Below the pieces are notes generated by a model. It worked only from the letters and a program-made list of their open reading frames with translations. It searched no databases and was not told the origin of the DNA. This document shows, piece by piece, positions 47,401 to 58,510 of a stretch of 64,000 bases of DNA. Each line of letters opens with the position of its first letter. Within the stretch, counting starts at the first letter, position 1. Both the position numbers and the translations under genes were made by a program. Origin of the DNA: Corythucha ciliata (taxonomy: Eukaryota > Arthropoda > Insecta > Hemiptera > Tingidae); assembly GCA_038030265.1 (NCBI GenBank), contig CM075939.1, positions 8,847,253 to 8,911,252 of the forward strand. Direction: 5' to 3'.

Positions 47401-49841
47401 CGAAAGGATAATGCACTGAACGCAATCAATTTGTAGTGATTTACAGTGGGACAGCAGCTTGTTCTTATTTCCCTTCGAAGGGACTCCATCATACTTGTTG
47501 GTGATGGTGGACGGGTGTCCCTTTGGCAGGAGGGGAGGGGGTGTCCCTTTCACAAAAATTCAAATTTAGAGCTGTGAAGTCAGCCACCCATTAAATAGTT
47601 GTCAAAATGATTTCATCTACCCGTCCTCCGCTAAACGAATCCAAGGAAACGCTTATTGATTATGCACATAAAAAGTATTAAGAGCTTCGCTCTTTCGAAT
47701 GAAAATGGTAAACTTTATTTTTTCATTACCGTGACTTTAGTAGAACGAATGAATAAATCAAAAATGAATTTTCCGTCGTTGCATTAATTTTGCGTCGTTA
47801 CAAATCGCTTATTTCACAGTTGTCTTCACGCGTTCTTGTTTGTTTCAACCCACTTCCCCCTTGAATCAAACTCCCCCCTCCCCCCGAAGGCTAAAGAATT
47901 CATAATTTGTGAATAATTTATTTAGGCAAACACTAGTGCCCTCTAATCTGTCCTATTTTTGCGTCTCTTTTAGATAGTTCCATGCTCCATAGGCATAGAG
48001 CTACGTAGATGGTTAGCTCACGGCTTCCAAGTCAGAATTCCCCCGGAAACGCACATTTTTGCCTCTTATCATCCACTTTGAGGGGCCTAGTGTGCCAACT
48101 CAGACATAAAACTTGCTTGACCTTGAAACTGTAAAATCAGCCCATCTGGCCAAGTTAGCCCTTAAAGCTGACTACCTGACTTAAGAAAGAAAGAAAGAAA
48201 ACTGGACCCAGGCCTTTCGCAACAAAACTGGCAATTTGTCGTTGACATTTCGTCAATTGTGTCCCGTGAGCTGAGAAAAGTGACCTCAAACACACGATAG
48301 CGCAAATTTTAGCCTGCATACCAACAATTCTGCGCTGAAACGCTCCTATTTGACCGTTTGAAGGTCAGACCACCACATAAAACCGGCACACGCACTATTC
48401 ACCAGCTAAAAAGAACTGTTTTTCCAACCTCAAAAACCTTATTCCAATTTGACTATCCCAAGGTACATTTATTCAGGCGGGAAACAAAGCACCACCACCA
48501 ACAAAGGACCACCAAAACCTCCAACCACAAGCTTGAACCAGCACAAAAAGGTAAAAACACGAAAAGTTCTAACCACAAAAGCTGGAACCACAGAAATCTC
48601 GAACCACAAAAAGCTCGAACCACAAAATCCTCCAAACCACAAGCTTGAACCAGCGCAAAAATTTCTAACCACAAAAGCTGGAACCACTGAAATCTCGAAC
48701 CACAAAAACCTCCAACCACAAGCTTGAACCAGCACAAAAAGCACGTACAACAAAAGCTGGAACCAAAAAAGCACGAACCATAATAGCCTCCAACCACAGA
48801 AATCTCGAACCACAGAAAGCTCGAACCACAAAAAGCTCAAGCCACAAAAAAGCCTCCAACCACAAAAAAATTCTTCGACCATGAAAAGCTGAAACAACAA
48901 AAAACTCAAACCACGAAAACCTAAAATCTACGGTAATTAGTTTCGGCCGATTTTCTTGACTTCTGAGCGGTCCTGCAAGGGCGGCATACATCGAGAGGCT
49001 TACCTCTCAACACCCGTGCTGTAGATAGGCCGGCCTCTGTTTGCGAGAAAATTTGTGCGGCCCCTAAAAAAAGGGGGAGGCCGCCGCCTTCACCAGCCAG
49101 CATCCCTTAAAGAGTTGCCAAAAGTGAGCGTTTCGCGTTGTCACAACCGGTTTCGGTCGATTTTATCACTAGCACAGCGGCAAGCGTCGATATACGATTC
49201 GTGCGGTCACGCCGCTACATCGGGAAAATTCTTGAGGCTCTTGAAAACTGGAATCACAGGGAGAGTGGAGTATGCTCGTCATTGGGGGACAAAATGCCGG
49301 GCATAACAATTTTAGTGTTCATCCACATATTCGCAACCCCATATTTTACTCCGAGGCCGTACTGTTTTTAGGCGTTTACAACCTTCATGATTGGCGCCCC
49401 TAAAAAGTGTGTTTTTTTTTCTTATCACAGGACGTAGCATTTATCAACCCAGCAAACGTCGTCTTTGTGTACATGCTCGTACGCGAACTCGTTCGCGGTG
49501 ACGACGTTGAAACGGAGCCTCAGCTTCAAGCGGTAGTTCTCACCTGTTTGTACCTGAGCTACTCGTACATGGGCAACGAGATCTCCTACCCTTTGAAACC
49601 ATTTCTGGTTGAAGAGTCTAAAGAGCGATTCTGGGACAGGTGTCTCGTCATTGTCAACTCCCTGTCACGGTACAAAATTTACAACTCCCGCGCACCCCTC
49701 AACACTTGTGCCTTTTAACTCACTTTTTTTCTCTTTTTCTCTCCCAGGTCCATGCTGCGAATAAACTCGGAACCCGCCTTCTTTACTGAAATTTTCACCG
49801 AATTAAAAGCGTGCGGTACCGTAGCGACGTCAGCCGCTTGA
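38445..49841 (+). CDS. CDK5R1: CDK5 activator 1 (p35)
   Basis: Three exons: 38445-39167, 49431-49669 and 49748-49841, giving 351 residues. Introns are 10,263 bp (phase 0, CAG/GTGAGT) and 78 bp (phase 2). The N-terminus MGTVLSFSP has the Gly2 needed for myristoylation, which tethers p35 to membranes. Residues 50-200 are low-complexity, Asn/Lys/Ser-rich. The cyclin-like CDK5-binding domain begins near residue 195 ([20 protein letters not shown]), crosses the splice at [20 protein letters not shown], and ends [19 protein letters not shown]. These are p35/p39 hallmarks. The protein binds and activates CDK5 in post-mitotic neurons. The vertebrate gene is essentially intronless in its coding part, so two introns here are notable. 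The first intron is filled with decayed repeats. Shorter alternatives reading through the donor at 39168 were rejected. Confidence 0.93.
39840..41530 (+). repeat. Minisatellite family C inside CDK5R1 intron 1
   Basis: Degenerate units with GTCTAGAACTGACAGTTTT, CAATTTCGACCA and CGAAACTG blocks recurring every 30-60 bp, with C-runs at 40909 and 41403. Noncoding. Confidence 0.6.
41556..42250 (+). repeat. Diverged 0.9 kb dispersed repeat, copy 2
   Basis: Same orientation and block order as 34064-34950, starting with the GATAGGCAAGAAAACGCACG hairpin. Lies in CDK5R1 intron 1. The C-runs (41679) and G-runs (41739) differ in length from copy 1. Confidence 0.6.
42251..44180. other. CDK5R1 intron 1, middle part
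   Basis: No gene or clear repeat. Contains a 22 nt A-run (42818-42839) and many G- or C-runs. The G-quadruplex candidate is listed separately. Confidence 0.4.
43129..43155 (+). other. G-quadruplex candidate
   Basis: Six G-runs of three or more separated by single bases (GGGAGGGTGGGTGGGTGGG then a G8 run). Very short loops are typical of stable G-quadruplexes. It is on the coding strand of intron 1 of CDK5R1. Confidence 0.6.
44181..44341. repeat. Long imperfect hairpin in CDK5R1 intron 1
   Basis: 161 bp that folds on itself: CGGGTGAGAGGGGGAGGAAT pairs with the reverse complement near 44320-44341, GATGGGACTTAGCTTGTTCT with 44270-44295, and the tip is a 9 bp perfect stem TCACCCACG-TGAG-CGTGGGTGA. 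It is either a MITE or a transcribed hairpin; a miRNA-type precursor cannot be judged without expression data. Confidence 0.55.
44570..45020 (+). repeat. Minisatellite family A
   Basis: Units like GCTAATC..GGTTCTAAAATTTAGAAAAA and AATTCACGGCCGAAATGGAG. The following 45060-45330 has GACTGATTCTGAGCAAATGG-type units, a further variant. Confidence 0.6.
45021..48479. other. CDK5R1 intron 1, distal part
   Basis: Apart from short repeat variants at 45060-45330, no structure was recognised. The open frames (45337-45951, 46322-47244) are short, overlap on opposite strands and show no domain. C/G-runs and a 14 nt T-run (46790) are present. Confidence 0.4.
48480..48920 (+). repeat. Degenerate AACCACAAA repeat, copy 2
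   Basis: About 25 units of CTCGAACCACAAAAA, GCTTGAACCAGCACAAAAA and GCTGGAACCA types. Related to 7890-8145. Minus-strand frames up to 146 codons, rich in Trp, Phe and Cys, are translations of the repeat and not genes. Confidence 0.7.
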
Positions 49842-51237
49842 CCCACCCAACTGATGTCTCCACCACCACCGCAGCAGCAGCAACCGCAACATCAACCTCG
49901 TCAGCATAATATGATGGTTCGACTGAGTTTGAGTCAAGAGTGTGGAAAACCCACAGTTCTTTAAGCAAAACCGACACATTCCTATTGGTCAACCCCCCCC
50001 CCCATCACACAACCCTCACACCATTCCCTCGTTCTAATTCTCAAAATCTCGATATTATAAAACAAATAACTTCCCGATGCACAACCGAACACCCGCCACA
50101 GGGATGACGACTCCGTTAATTTGTTTTTCCGCGATTTTACCCGAGAAAGAAGACTTCAATTCTTTTTTTTGCAAATATTTAAAAATATTTTTTAGCAAAA
50201 AAAAAACAAAACAACAACAGTTTTTTCATCACTTTCACTGCCCATTTTAGGAAGAATTATAAATTTTACTCAACCTAACCGAGCGCCAGTGGAAGTCGAC
50301 AGACAAATTGTGTTTCCCCTCCCCCCACTCGTCACACATACAGGGAGAATTCTCCATAAAATGTTTAGTCACGCCGTCCTGCGCTTTGAAAATTATTTGA
50401 ACGGCAGTCTTGAATTTTCTTCGTCCTGCTCAAAAAATGGAAAGAAATGGATGATATTACAACTAAAATATTATTATTATCGAAGACTGTGTGTATAAAA
50501 TTGTTGTTATCGTGTTAATTTATTATTTTAAAAACGCGCATGCGGTGTACTGCTTGGGCATAACACTCTTGAATGTTTCTCGTTTGTTTATTATTAATTA
50601 TTTATTTATTTAAAAAATATTATTCAAAAGGCTGGATATGTGCAATACTCGTTTTTAAATCATTTTACGTCATGATACAATGCATAACGAATCTTAAGTA
50701 GCTAAGGAGAAAAAATAGTTGAACGCGAAGTTCGGAGTGGAATTCTAGTCAGCCCTTATTTTTAAGGCCTCAAAGGAGGCCTTGGAGGGGCCAATGTTCA
50801 CATGTAAATATTAAATAGAACGTTTTAAATTTTAAGGATTTAAATAATAGAGAAAAATACCCGAGTTTTCAAGCTAAGTAAGGATTGAACGTTTGCGGAG
50901 TAAAACGCAGGTTTCTATAGGAAAATTGTACTACGACCCATTCCAGGTTTGAGTTTTGTGTTTAAGTTACCACTAATATTTATTTAAATAATTGTAAATA
51001 CTTCGAATCGATTTCTTCAGAAAACTGTGATTAGAAATTTTAAAAATAGTGCGTTTTTGTCTTGAAATGCACTAAAAAGAAAGTAAAAAACAACAGATAA
51101 GATCAATACAAGGACAATTTTTTAAAAATGGCTCAAGAGACGTTATTTTGGATATAAAAAATTATAATTTCAAAATTTCAGGAAAATGTGTCCCAATTAT
51201 GTGAATATTGATACCAACAAGTTGTAGACTAGCATAG
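49842..51237. other. 3' flank of CDK5R1, probably its 3' UTR
   Basis: AT-rich, increasing in A+T after 50100. Long 3' UTRs are usual for p35. No polyadenylation signal was assigned with confidence, and no further gene was seen. Confidence 0.4.
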
Positions 51238-51381
51238 ACAATAGAGAGATTTTGCAAACAACTCCGGTAACGCTAACGCTAACGATAGTCACATTTCAAC
51301 CAACGAAATGTTTACTACCATAAGCGTACACAAAAATTAACTTTAGCGTTTACGGGACTGGTTGCAAAATCTCTCTATTGT
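51238..51381. mobile_element. 144 bp MITE
   Basis: Ends ACAATAGAGAGATTTTGCAA and its exact reverse complement; the arms extend about 40 bp with mismatches (GGTAACGCTAACGC against GTAAACGCTAAAG). No target duplication was identified. Confidence 0.7.
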
Positions 51382-53040
51382 AAATTTAACCAAAGAATTA
51401 AATGAAAAGTTTATTATAAACTTAGGGATCCCATCATGTTACGTAAGACGATTTTATTTAAGTAAGAAAAAAGTATTGTAGGAATATAAAAAGAAAAAAA
51501 AATAAAGTTGCTTCCTCTTCTTGTTTCATAAATATTTAAAACTTTGAATGAAGGCTCTAGAAATATTGCCCTATGGGCGGGGGGGGGGGCGTTACGCGGG
51601 CAGACCCAAAGTCCTTGGGAAGCACCAATCAATTAGGCCATCAAATTTCAACTCAATTGGGGAGGGCGAAATTGTCATTTTGTAAATTATACTGTTTTTG
51701 CGCTGAAGGTCCAGTTTTGGGATGATCACAGCCTGATTTCTAAGGTTGAAATCGATCCGGTCCGGTTCGAGCTTTCGATAATGACCGGACGTGAACGAAA
51801 AAATATCAACTTCTGAACTGGAGGCGGAGACCGGGTCAATTTTTTTTGTCGGACCGGACCAGGCCAAAAACGTGTGATCTCCACTTTTGCGTTGAAAAAA
51901 AAAATACATAGAAAAAATAGGAGAATACCCTAGTAAAATGGTTCGTAAATGGGCTAGTAAAATCGCTCTAAAACACGTGTTGAGAGGGGCGGACCGTGGA
52001 CATGAGTTGGGGCTGTGCTGTGGAAGAGGAAGGGCCCCCCTCCCCCAATGTGAAAGGTCTCCGATCCGGCCATTGATGCCAAAAAAGTGCAGACCCATTC
52101 AGAAAGTAATTTCGGGGTAGTTGGCTGCTTGAAATCAAATTTCGCGACCCTAAAAAGACAATTTAGCGGGGCTTGATCACCCAAAAAAGGGAATCCCGCA
52201 GGTTTTGCTGCAGCAAAAACAAAATTGCCTGCTTTTGACCCATTCAAAAAGCAATTGTGTGGGACACGGCCGCATGGCTTATTCAATTAGCTATTTTAGC
52301 TGGGTAGACTAATTGAAAAAATCAATTTCGCGGTTCTGGCTCTTCCAGCCCTGAATTTCGTGGATCTATGGTTTGCGGCAATGATTTTCCGTTACGTATG
52401 ATCCGTGGTGAGGGGGTTCATATGGGGGCGAGCAGCCCTGAGCATTGTGCCTATGAAATAGGTATTAAGTCTCATCATAGCTGAGAAAAAACCCTCAGCA
52501 GAAGCTGGAGAAACTGGCTAAGATGACTGGCTTGAAAAGTTTAACTGGGGGGGGGGGGCTTCCTTGGACAATTAGAGGGGGTTAAGTCCCAGCAGCACAA
52601 TATACAACCTCCAATGCAAAACCCAATGTCGCGGGGATGGTCGTAGGAAAGGGCTGCCAACGCCTCTAAAATTGGGCAAAAATTGAATGTTTTGATACCG
52701 TGTCATTGGTTCGGGTCGATTTTCTCGGCTCAAGCGAAGTCTAGAGTATTCAGGGCTAAAACTGAGGGAGTATAATAGAGACATAAACGCCAATAACGTT
52801 ATTCTGGGAAGGATTTTCACTGCTGAAACTGGCGCGGATCCAGAGTCAGCTTAACGAGAGGGCTATCCATCCGGCCCCAACACCTACTATACCACACTGC
52901 TGCTAGATGTAGCAAAGTTACAGTACAGCTCTAAATCTTCGATAATTGACGCATCGGAAACGCAAGGACCAGAAAAGTTGAAAAAACAACATTCAACAAC
53001 TACCTATGTAACGTGAACTATTATTAGTTTGGCAAAAATA
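51382..53040. other. Intergenic, decayed repeats
   Basis: No gene recognised. 52100-52350 holds AATTTCGCGG...GGCT-type units resembling those at 27130-27700. G-run at 51580 and a G-run near 52550. The minus-strand frames at 51592-52286 lack any domain. Confidence 0.4.
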
Positions 53041-53189
53041 TGCCCCCCGCCGAATGAAGTGAACTCAGCGCAGTGGTCGAGGGGAAGCTCATGTGTCCCA
53101 CGGCTACCGCTACCGTGGCGGGGGCGAATAGGGCGGACCGCCCCGGGCCCCCGTTCGGATGGGGCCCCTGATGAATAGCATGAATATGA

Positions 53190-53770
53190 AAAAAATCTGG
53201 ATTTTTAAGTAGATAAGATGAGAAAGAATGAATAAACTCGCTTGTAAATTGACAAAAACGCTGATTCGCGGCTGAACTTGAGTAAAATTGCTGAAATTTA
53301 TGGCTGTTAATATTGAGGAAAAGCGCTAATTCAACGCTGACATTGAGAAGACGCAAAATCACGAATTGTTGGGGCAAAATCGGTTTGAAATTAGGAAAAA
53401 GCGCTAATTCACGCAGCTAAAACTGAGAAATGCGCTAATTCAAGAATGAAAAAGAGAAAAACGCGAATTCGCATCTTGAAAAACAAGAAGCACGCTAATT
53501 CACAGGTAAATTGTGATAAAGTGGTACAATTTGAAATTGAGAAAAAGCGCAAATTCACAGCTAAAAGGACGAAACGCCAACTCATGGATTCTTGGGGCAA
53601 CATTAGTACTACAATTTAGAAAAAGCGCTAACTCACGGGTGAAATAGACAAAAGAGCGAATTCGCGTCTAAATAAAAGTGGAGGAAAACTCAGCTAAGGT
53701 ATGAAACATTACGATTTTGCGGATGAAATCGAGAAAAAACGCTGATTCAAGCGGCCAAAACAGTAAAAAA
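53190..53770 (+). repeat. Minisatellite family A
   Basis: Units GCTAATTCAC/GCG..AAATTGAGAAAAA with two GGATTCTTGGGGCAAC-type modules (53355 and 53572). It is preceded by a GC-rich block (53060-53170, GGGCGGACCGCCCCGGGCCC). Confidence 0.7.
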
Positions 53771-54289
53771 TAAAAAGGAATCATTTTTGCGGATTTGCGG
53801 AATAAATCGATTTCGATGGATTGGGCTCGTTGAAAAATAAAAAAAAAAAAAACAAGTTTGGCGGATTTGGCATTTACGATTTCACGGAGGCTCTGATTTT
53901 GCGGGTTTCATTCCCCCTCGAAAGGCCAATGTCACATGCGTTGACCCACTCAACAATCCAATTTCACGGGAATGGCTAAATACAATGGTGAATTTTATCA
54001 TCGAATGTTTAAGGTTCAAGTTTATGAGTAACTGGAAGGATAATTTTGTTCAAAATAAGGATACACGCACGAGCCGTAAATGGCGGTGGTGAAATAGGAC
54101 GCGGATTTCTCTACATGTATTATAGTGGAATGGAAATTGTTTGAAACATTATTACCAAGGGAAAATATTAAAAACAACAGATTCAACTTTTTGTGCGGAT
54201 GAGAGCTTTACACGCTATTGGAAACTTGCAAAACCAAATCCAGATGCCCCCCCCCCCTCTATGGGATATTTAATGAAGGAATAAAAACC

Positions 54290-54705
54290 TGAAAAAGATC
54301 ATGGCTCCCGCACTGAAAATGGCTAAATCGACCATCCGCTCGCCCAAAGTTGTCGAACTGACCATTTATTCGCCAAAAATGACACCTAGGCCTGGCGTTC
54401 TAAAAACAGCTAAATACTGACTGTGTTCGCGCCCCAAAATGGCAAAACTGAGGATTCACGCCTTGAAAATGGCTAAAGGCTAAGCTGATTGTATGCGCAA
54501 CTAAAATTATTCGAACTGGTGATTGCCGCTCCATGATTAAACTGACTCTACAAGGCCTAAAAATTGCTAAACTGACGATTCAAGCCCTGGAAAAGCCTAA
54601 ACGGATAATGCCTACCCTGAAAATTGCAAAATCTATCATTCGCGCGCCAAAAATGGCCAAACTGATCATTCGCGCCTTGCCTCAGGTGTGTACACTCAGT
54701 GCCGT
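54290..54705 (+). repeat. Minisatellite family B
   Basis: Units AAAATGGCTAAACTGAC..ATTCGCGCC, the same family as 30480-32165. The 80-codon frame through it is a repeat translation. Confidence 0.7.
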
Positions 54706-54779
54706 CTTAAGGCTGCTGAAACAGGAAAAAATTACTTGTTTTTTCGACATGAATTTGCGATTTTTTCACATTTAACGAT

Positions 54780-55010
54780 GAGTTAGCGTTTTTTCCCCCA
54801 TTTTCAGCAACGAATTAGTGGCGTTTCTCAATTTTAGCTACATAAATTCGCAGTTAACCACTAAAATTAAGAAAAATGGCTAATTCGCTGCTATAATGAG
54901 GAAAAAGCGCTAACGCGCATGGCTAAATGGGGTAAAATCGCATATTCGTGGCCAAAATTAAGAAGTGCTAATTCACGGATAAAACGTGTCAAAAACGACG
55001 AATTTCGCCC
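54780..55010 (+). repeat. Minisatellite family A, both orientations
   Basis: Begins in the reverse orientation (GAATTAGTGGCGTTTCTCA) and turns to forward units (GCTAATTCGCTGCTATAATG) near 54850, so the array forms a local palindrome. Confidence 0.6.
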
Positions 55011-55267
55011 ATCTTTTAAAGTGTAATGCCGTGATTTTCTATCTTTCGTTTTAGGAGCTCGACACTGAAACATTTTTCCACGCGGTTTCTTCTAAATATG
55101 CACAAAACTCCCACGTCGATATTAAACCTTCAAAATCGGGCTCAAATCATCATACCACGGGCACCCCCAGGGGTAACGCCCATCTCTCAACGTAATTAGC
55201 AGGCTAGAAAACGCTCGAAATCGATTAACCCACACCGTATCACACATTGGCTAAAATTCCTTCGTCG

Positions 55268-55870
55268 TTTTAGCACCCAGCGCATTCTATTCTCCTGGTC
55301 ATTGGCGTTAGGAAACAAATCCGGAGAAAAAAGATGAATTTTGCCCCTTTTTTCTCGTGTTTTGAAGTGATTTTCAGTCTCTTGTATCAGAAGAATATGA
55401 TGAACCGGGAGCAGCGAAAATGCATCTGTCTACGAGCTCCCAATATTCTATTTTCCTGGTCCTTGAAGGCCGAAACTTATCAAAACGACGAATTTCCCCC
55501 CTATTTTTCTCGCGATTCGAGGTGATTTTTGTTCTTATGTATCAGGAGAATATAATGAGCTGGGAGCTGCGAAAATTCCTCCGTTGACGAGCTCCCAGCT
55601 CATTCTATTTTCCGGGACATTGGGGACCAAACCAATATTTCGTCTTTTGTATCAGGAGAATATGATGTGCTGCGTGGAGCGAAATTTGCTCGGACGACAA
55701 GCTCCCACTATTTTCTATTCTCCTAGTCGTAACCGACCAAAACTTGTCAAAAACGACGAATATCACAAATTTTTTCCCGTGTTTTGAGGCAATTTTTGGT
55801 CTTTTGTATCAGGAGACTGTGATGTGCTGGGAGGAGCTCCCAGAGTAAAACGCGACATTTTACAAATAAA
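55268..55870. repeat. Tandem array of hairpin-forming units
   Basis: Four to five units of roughly 100-170 bp. Each contains CAGGAGAATATGATGAGCTG then, about 25 nt later, AGCTCCCAGCTCATTCTATT..TCCTG, which pair as a long stem. Between hairpins lies ACTTGTCAAAACGACGAAT and a TTTTGAGGTGATTTTTGGTC block. Noncoding. Confidence 0.65.
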
Positions 55871-56569
55871 ACTGAGACAAATCGATCATTTGCGGCCAAA
55901 AACCACGAATTCACAGCAAATTGTGTGGAGGACCACACGATACTTCCATGTTCCCGTTTTTCGCGTACATCAATGTAAGCATAAAACAAAAAAAAACTAG
56001 ATTTAGATTACTATATATGTAAATCTGTGGCTATTCTCCTGGTCATTGGCGGATTTTTGGCGTAGTCACGCCAAATCTATCTCCTCCCACAATTTTCTCT
56101 TAATCTCAGTTTTTTTTGGTACAAATATTTGCAATTAAGATACAAAGGGGCTCTAGAGGCCCTTTTTTGCAATTTCGACCGTCATTTTTTGCTACTGGTC
56201 CTTTTGCGCTAAAAACGACGATTTTGGCTACAAAAAAAGTTGCATTTTTTCGGCATTATTTTGGTCAATTCGCAAGGAAATTTCACGAGGAATCCGAAAA
56301 AAATATCAAAAAAATTCTAGAATCACTTGTTCTGAAGTTACATCCAAAAACGACATTTCGGTACGGGGAGAACATGTCCGATAAATGATTTTTTCTGAAA
56401 ACAAAGGCCAGATTTGTTCTTCTCATATTAAGAAATAGCCAGGTTTTCATTTTCATGCAATTTGCCAAAAAAAAGCGACAGACCGACGGCATGCCGAAAA
56501 CAACTTTTTTCAACTTTTCTGAGGTTGTACATTATGAATGTGATGTCAGCTCGGACTCGATTTTTTTCA

Positions 56570-56712
56570 CGAACACGTAAAAAGGGCTAATTCGCGCGTA
56601 AAATTTAGAAAAACACAAATTAGCGTTTAAAATGGAGAAAAACGCTAATTTGTCGATAAAATTTGGACAGAGCACTCAAACGCTATCTCTACTTTGCCGT
56701 TTCTTGAGGCAA
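56570..56712 (+). repeat. Minisatellite family A, left of the LINE
   Basis: Units such as GGCTAATTCGCGCGTAAAAT and GCTAATTTGTCGATAAAATT, ending in the TTTCTTGAGGCAAA module where the LINE tail begins. It continues at 58140 on the other side. Confidence 0.65.
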
Positions 56713-56714
56713 AT

Positions 56715-58139
56715 TTTTTTTTTTTTTTTTTTTTTTAATTTACGAAATTATATACATTAATGTAAGCAAGAAATGTATGTCTACAAATTACTCCTCCAAA
56801 AGGTACATGTAGGTACCGCACTTGGAGGAGGAGCCTCACAAAGAAATCAAAAAGAAACTACGAAAACCAAATTAAAATGAAATTAAATTATAAAATTAAT
56901 CAGAGAACAAAAGAAAAAGTATCGCAAGTACAAAAAACAAAATTAATAAAAATTAAAGTCAAAAATTAAAATTAAAATTAGGGACTTCTTATCAGATAAT
57001 CATTGAGTAGAGAACAAAAATTAAAGTTCTTGTACTTGTTTCTTATTTCACCCGGGAGGTTATTAAAAAATTTACAACCAACATAAATAAAATGTTTTTG
57101 CGCACGCACTGTGTTGCACTTTGGGACACTAGCAAGTAATTTATCCTTAGATCGTGTAGAAACTTCATGATGAGGGAAAACAATTTTAGATTCCTTAATA
57201 CAATGAAGTAAAGAAGTCTTCAAGTATAGTTTTTTCAAAGAACAGATCCTCAGTTTCAGGAATAATGGTTCTGTAGCATCCCTAGATTTTTTCCAGGCAA
57301 TCGTCCTTATAATAAACTTGTGAGTTGCTAGCAACGACCGTATTACATACTTTGGGGCAGAACCCCATGCTACCAGTCCATATAGAAGAAGTGATTGACA
57401 CAGGGCAAAGTAAACCATTCTCAGAGTGGGCTGATTAATGACACTTCTCAATTTTGCAAAAATATAGATCAATCTTCTTAACCTAGAATTTAGCTTATCT
57501 ATATGTACATCCCATCTTAAATTCGAATCCATATAAACACCCAAATACTTGACTGTATTCAATCTACTTATTTGAACACAATACCTGCTACAAGAGGCAC
57601 TAGAAAAACTTGAAAGGCAGTTCACTGTATGGATGAATAAATTATTCTCTACAGGCTGCTCTGCACTCCTGATAGTATAAGTAACAAAATTAGTTTTATT
57701 AAAATTAATAGTCAGTCCATTATTCGTTATCCAATCATGAACAAGAGCAACTCCTCTCTCAGCTCTAGAATAGGTATTATCCCAGCTAGACCCTTTGAAA
57801 ATTATTGCCGTATCGTCTGCATAGCATATGATGGATCGATCCGGCATGACCGCCATCATTTCATTGATAAACGCCATAAAGAGGACCGGCCCTAGCACAG
57901 TTCCCTGGGGTACACCAAATTTAAGTTCCCTTGAGTGACTCAGGTTTTTCCCTATCTTAACTCTCTGTTTCCTGCCTTCCAAGTAACTGTTGAACCACTG
58001 TAGTGGGGTGGATGTCACACCGTAATGGCTCAGCCTTGCAATTATCATATCATGATTTATTGAGTCGAAAGCCTTGGCCAGATCTAGATACACCACTAGC
58101 GCCTTCTCATTATTTTCCATAGCAGTAGTAAGTTCAATT
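56715..58139 (-). mobile_element. 5'-truncated LINE with reverse transcriptase (Jockey/CR1-like)
   Basis: On the minus strand an open frame (58120-56978, 380 codons; in-frame codons extend to about 58136) covers the RT palm and thumb. Visible motifs are VYLDLAKAFDSINH, GVPQGTVLGPVLF, the catalytic CYADDTAI and KYLGVYMDSNLRW. The endonuclease and RT fingers are missing. The 3' UTR is AT-rich and ends in a 22 nt A-run (T-run on the plus strand, 56715-56736). Truncation at the 5' end and a poly-A tail show insertion by target-primed reverse transcription. It landed inside family A minisatellite, whose units resume at once on both sides. The frame is intact over its length, so the copy is not very old. 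No clear target duplication was found. Confidence 0.88.
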
Positions 58140-58510
58140 CATGGCTAATTCACGGCTATGAATTTCATAAGCACCGATTCGCAGCTAAAAATGAGAAAAT
58201 GTTCTAATTCGCTGCTAGAATTGGGGTGCTAATGCACTGCCGATAAAACGCCAACTCGGTGATTCCTGGGGCAACTTTGGGAATGATGTTGAGAAAAAGC
58301 GCTAATTAGCGGGTAATAAATATAGAAAAACACGATTTAAAATGGAGAAAAGCGCCAATTCACAGCATAAATTTAGAAAAATTGCTAATTTGCGGATAAA
58401 ATTGGGATTCTTGAGGCAACTTCACGGCTAAGAGCCTATAAAGCGCCGATTCGCAGCTAGAAATGAGAAAATGAGCTATTTCGGGGCTAAAATTGAGAAA
58501 AACATTTACT
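58140..58510 (+). repeat. Minisatellite family A, right of the LINE
   Basis: Units GGCTAATTCACGGCTA, GCTAATTAGCGGGTAATAAA with GATTCCTGGGGCAACTT (58261) and GATTCTTGAGGCAACTT (58408) modules about 150 bp apart. Confidence 0.7.

Noticed and set aside
48453..48991. Minus-strand ORFs rich in Trp, Phe and Cys (up to 146 codons)
   Set aside because: Reading of the AACCACAAA repeat; the peptide repeats with the DNA unit.
51592..52286. Minus-strand ORFs of 168 and 110 codons
   Set aside because: They overlap in different frames across decayed repeat sequence, with no recognisable domain or splice structure.
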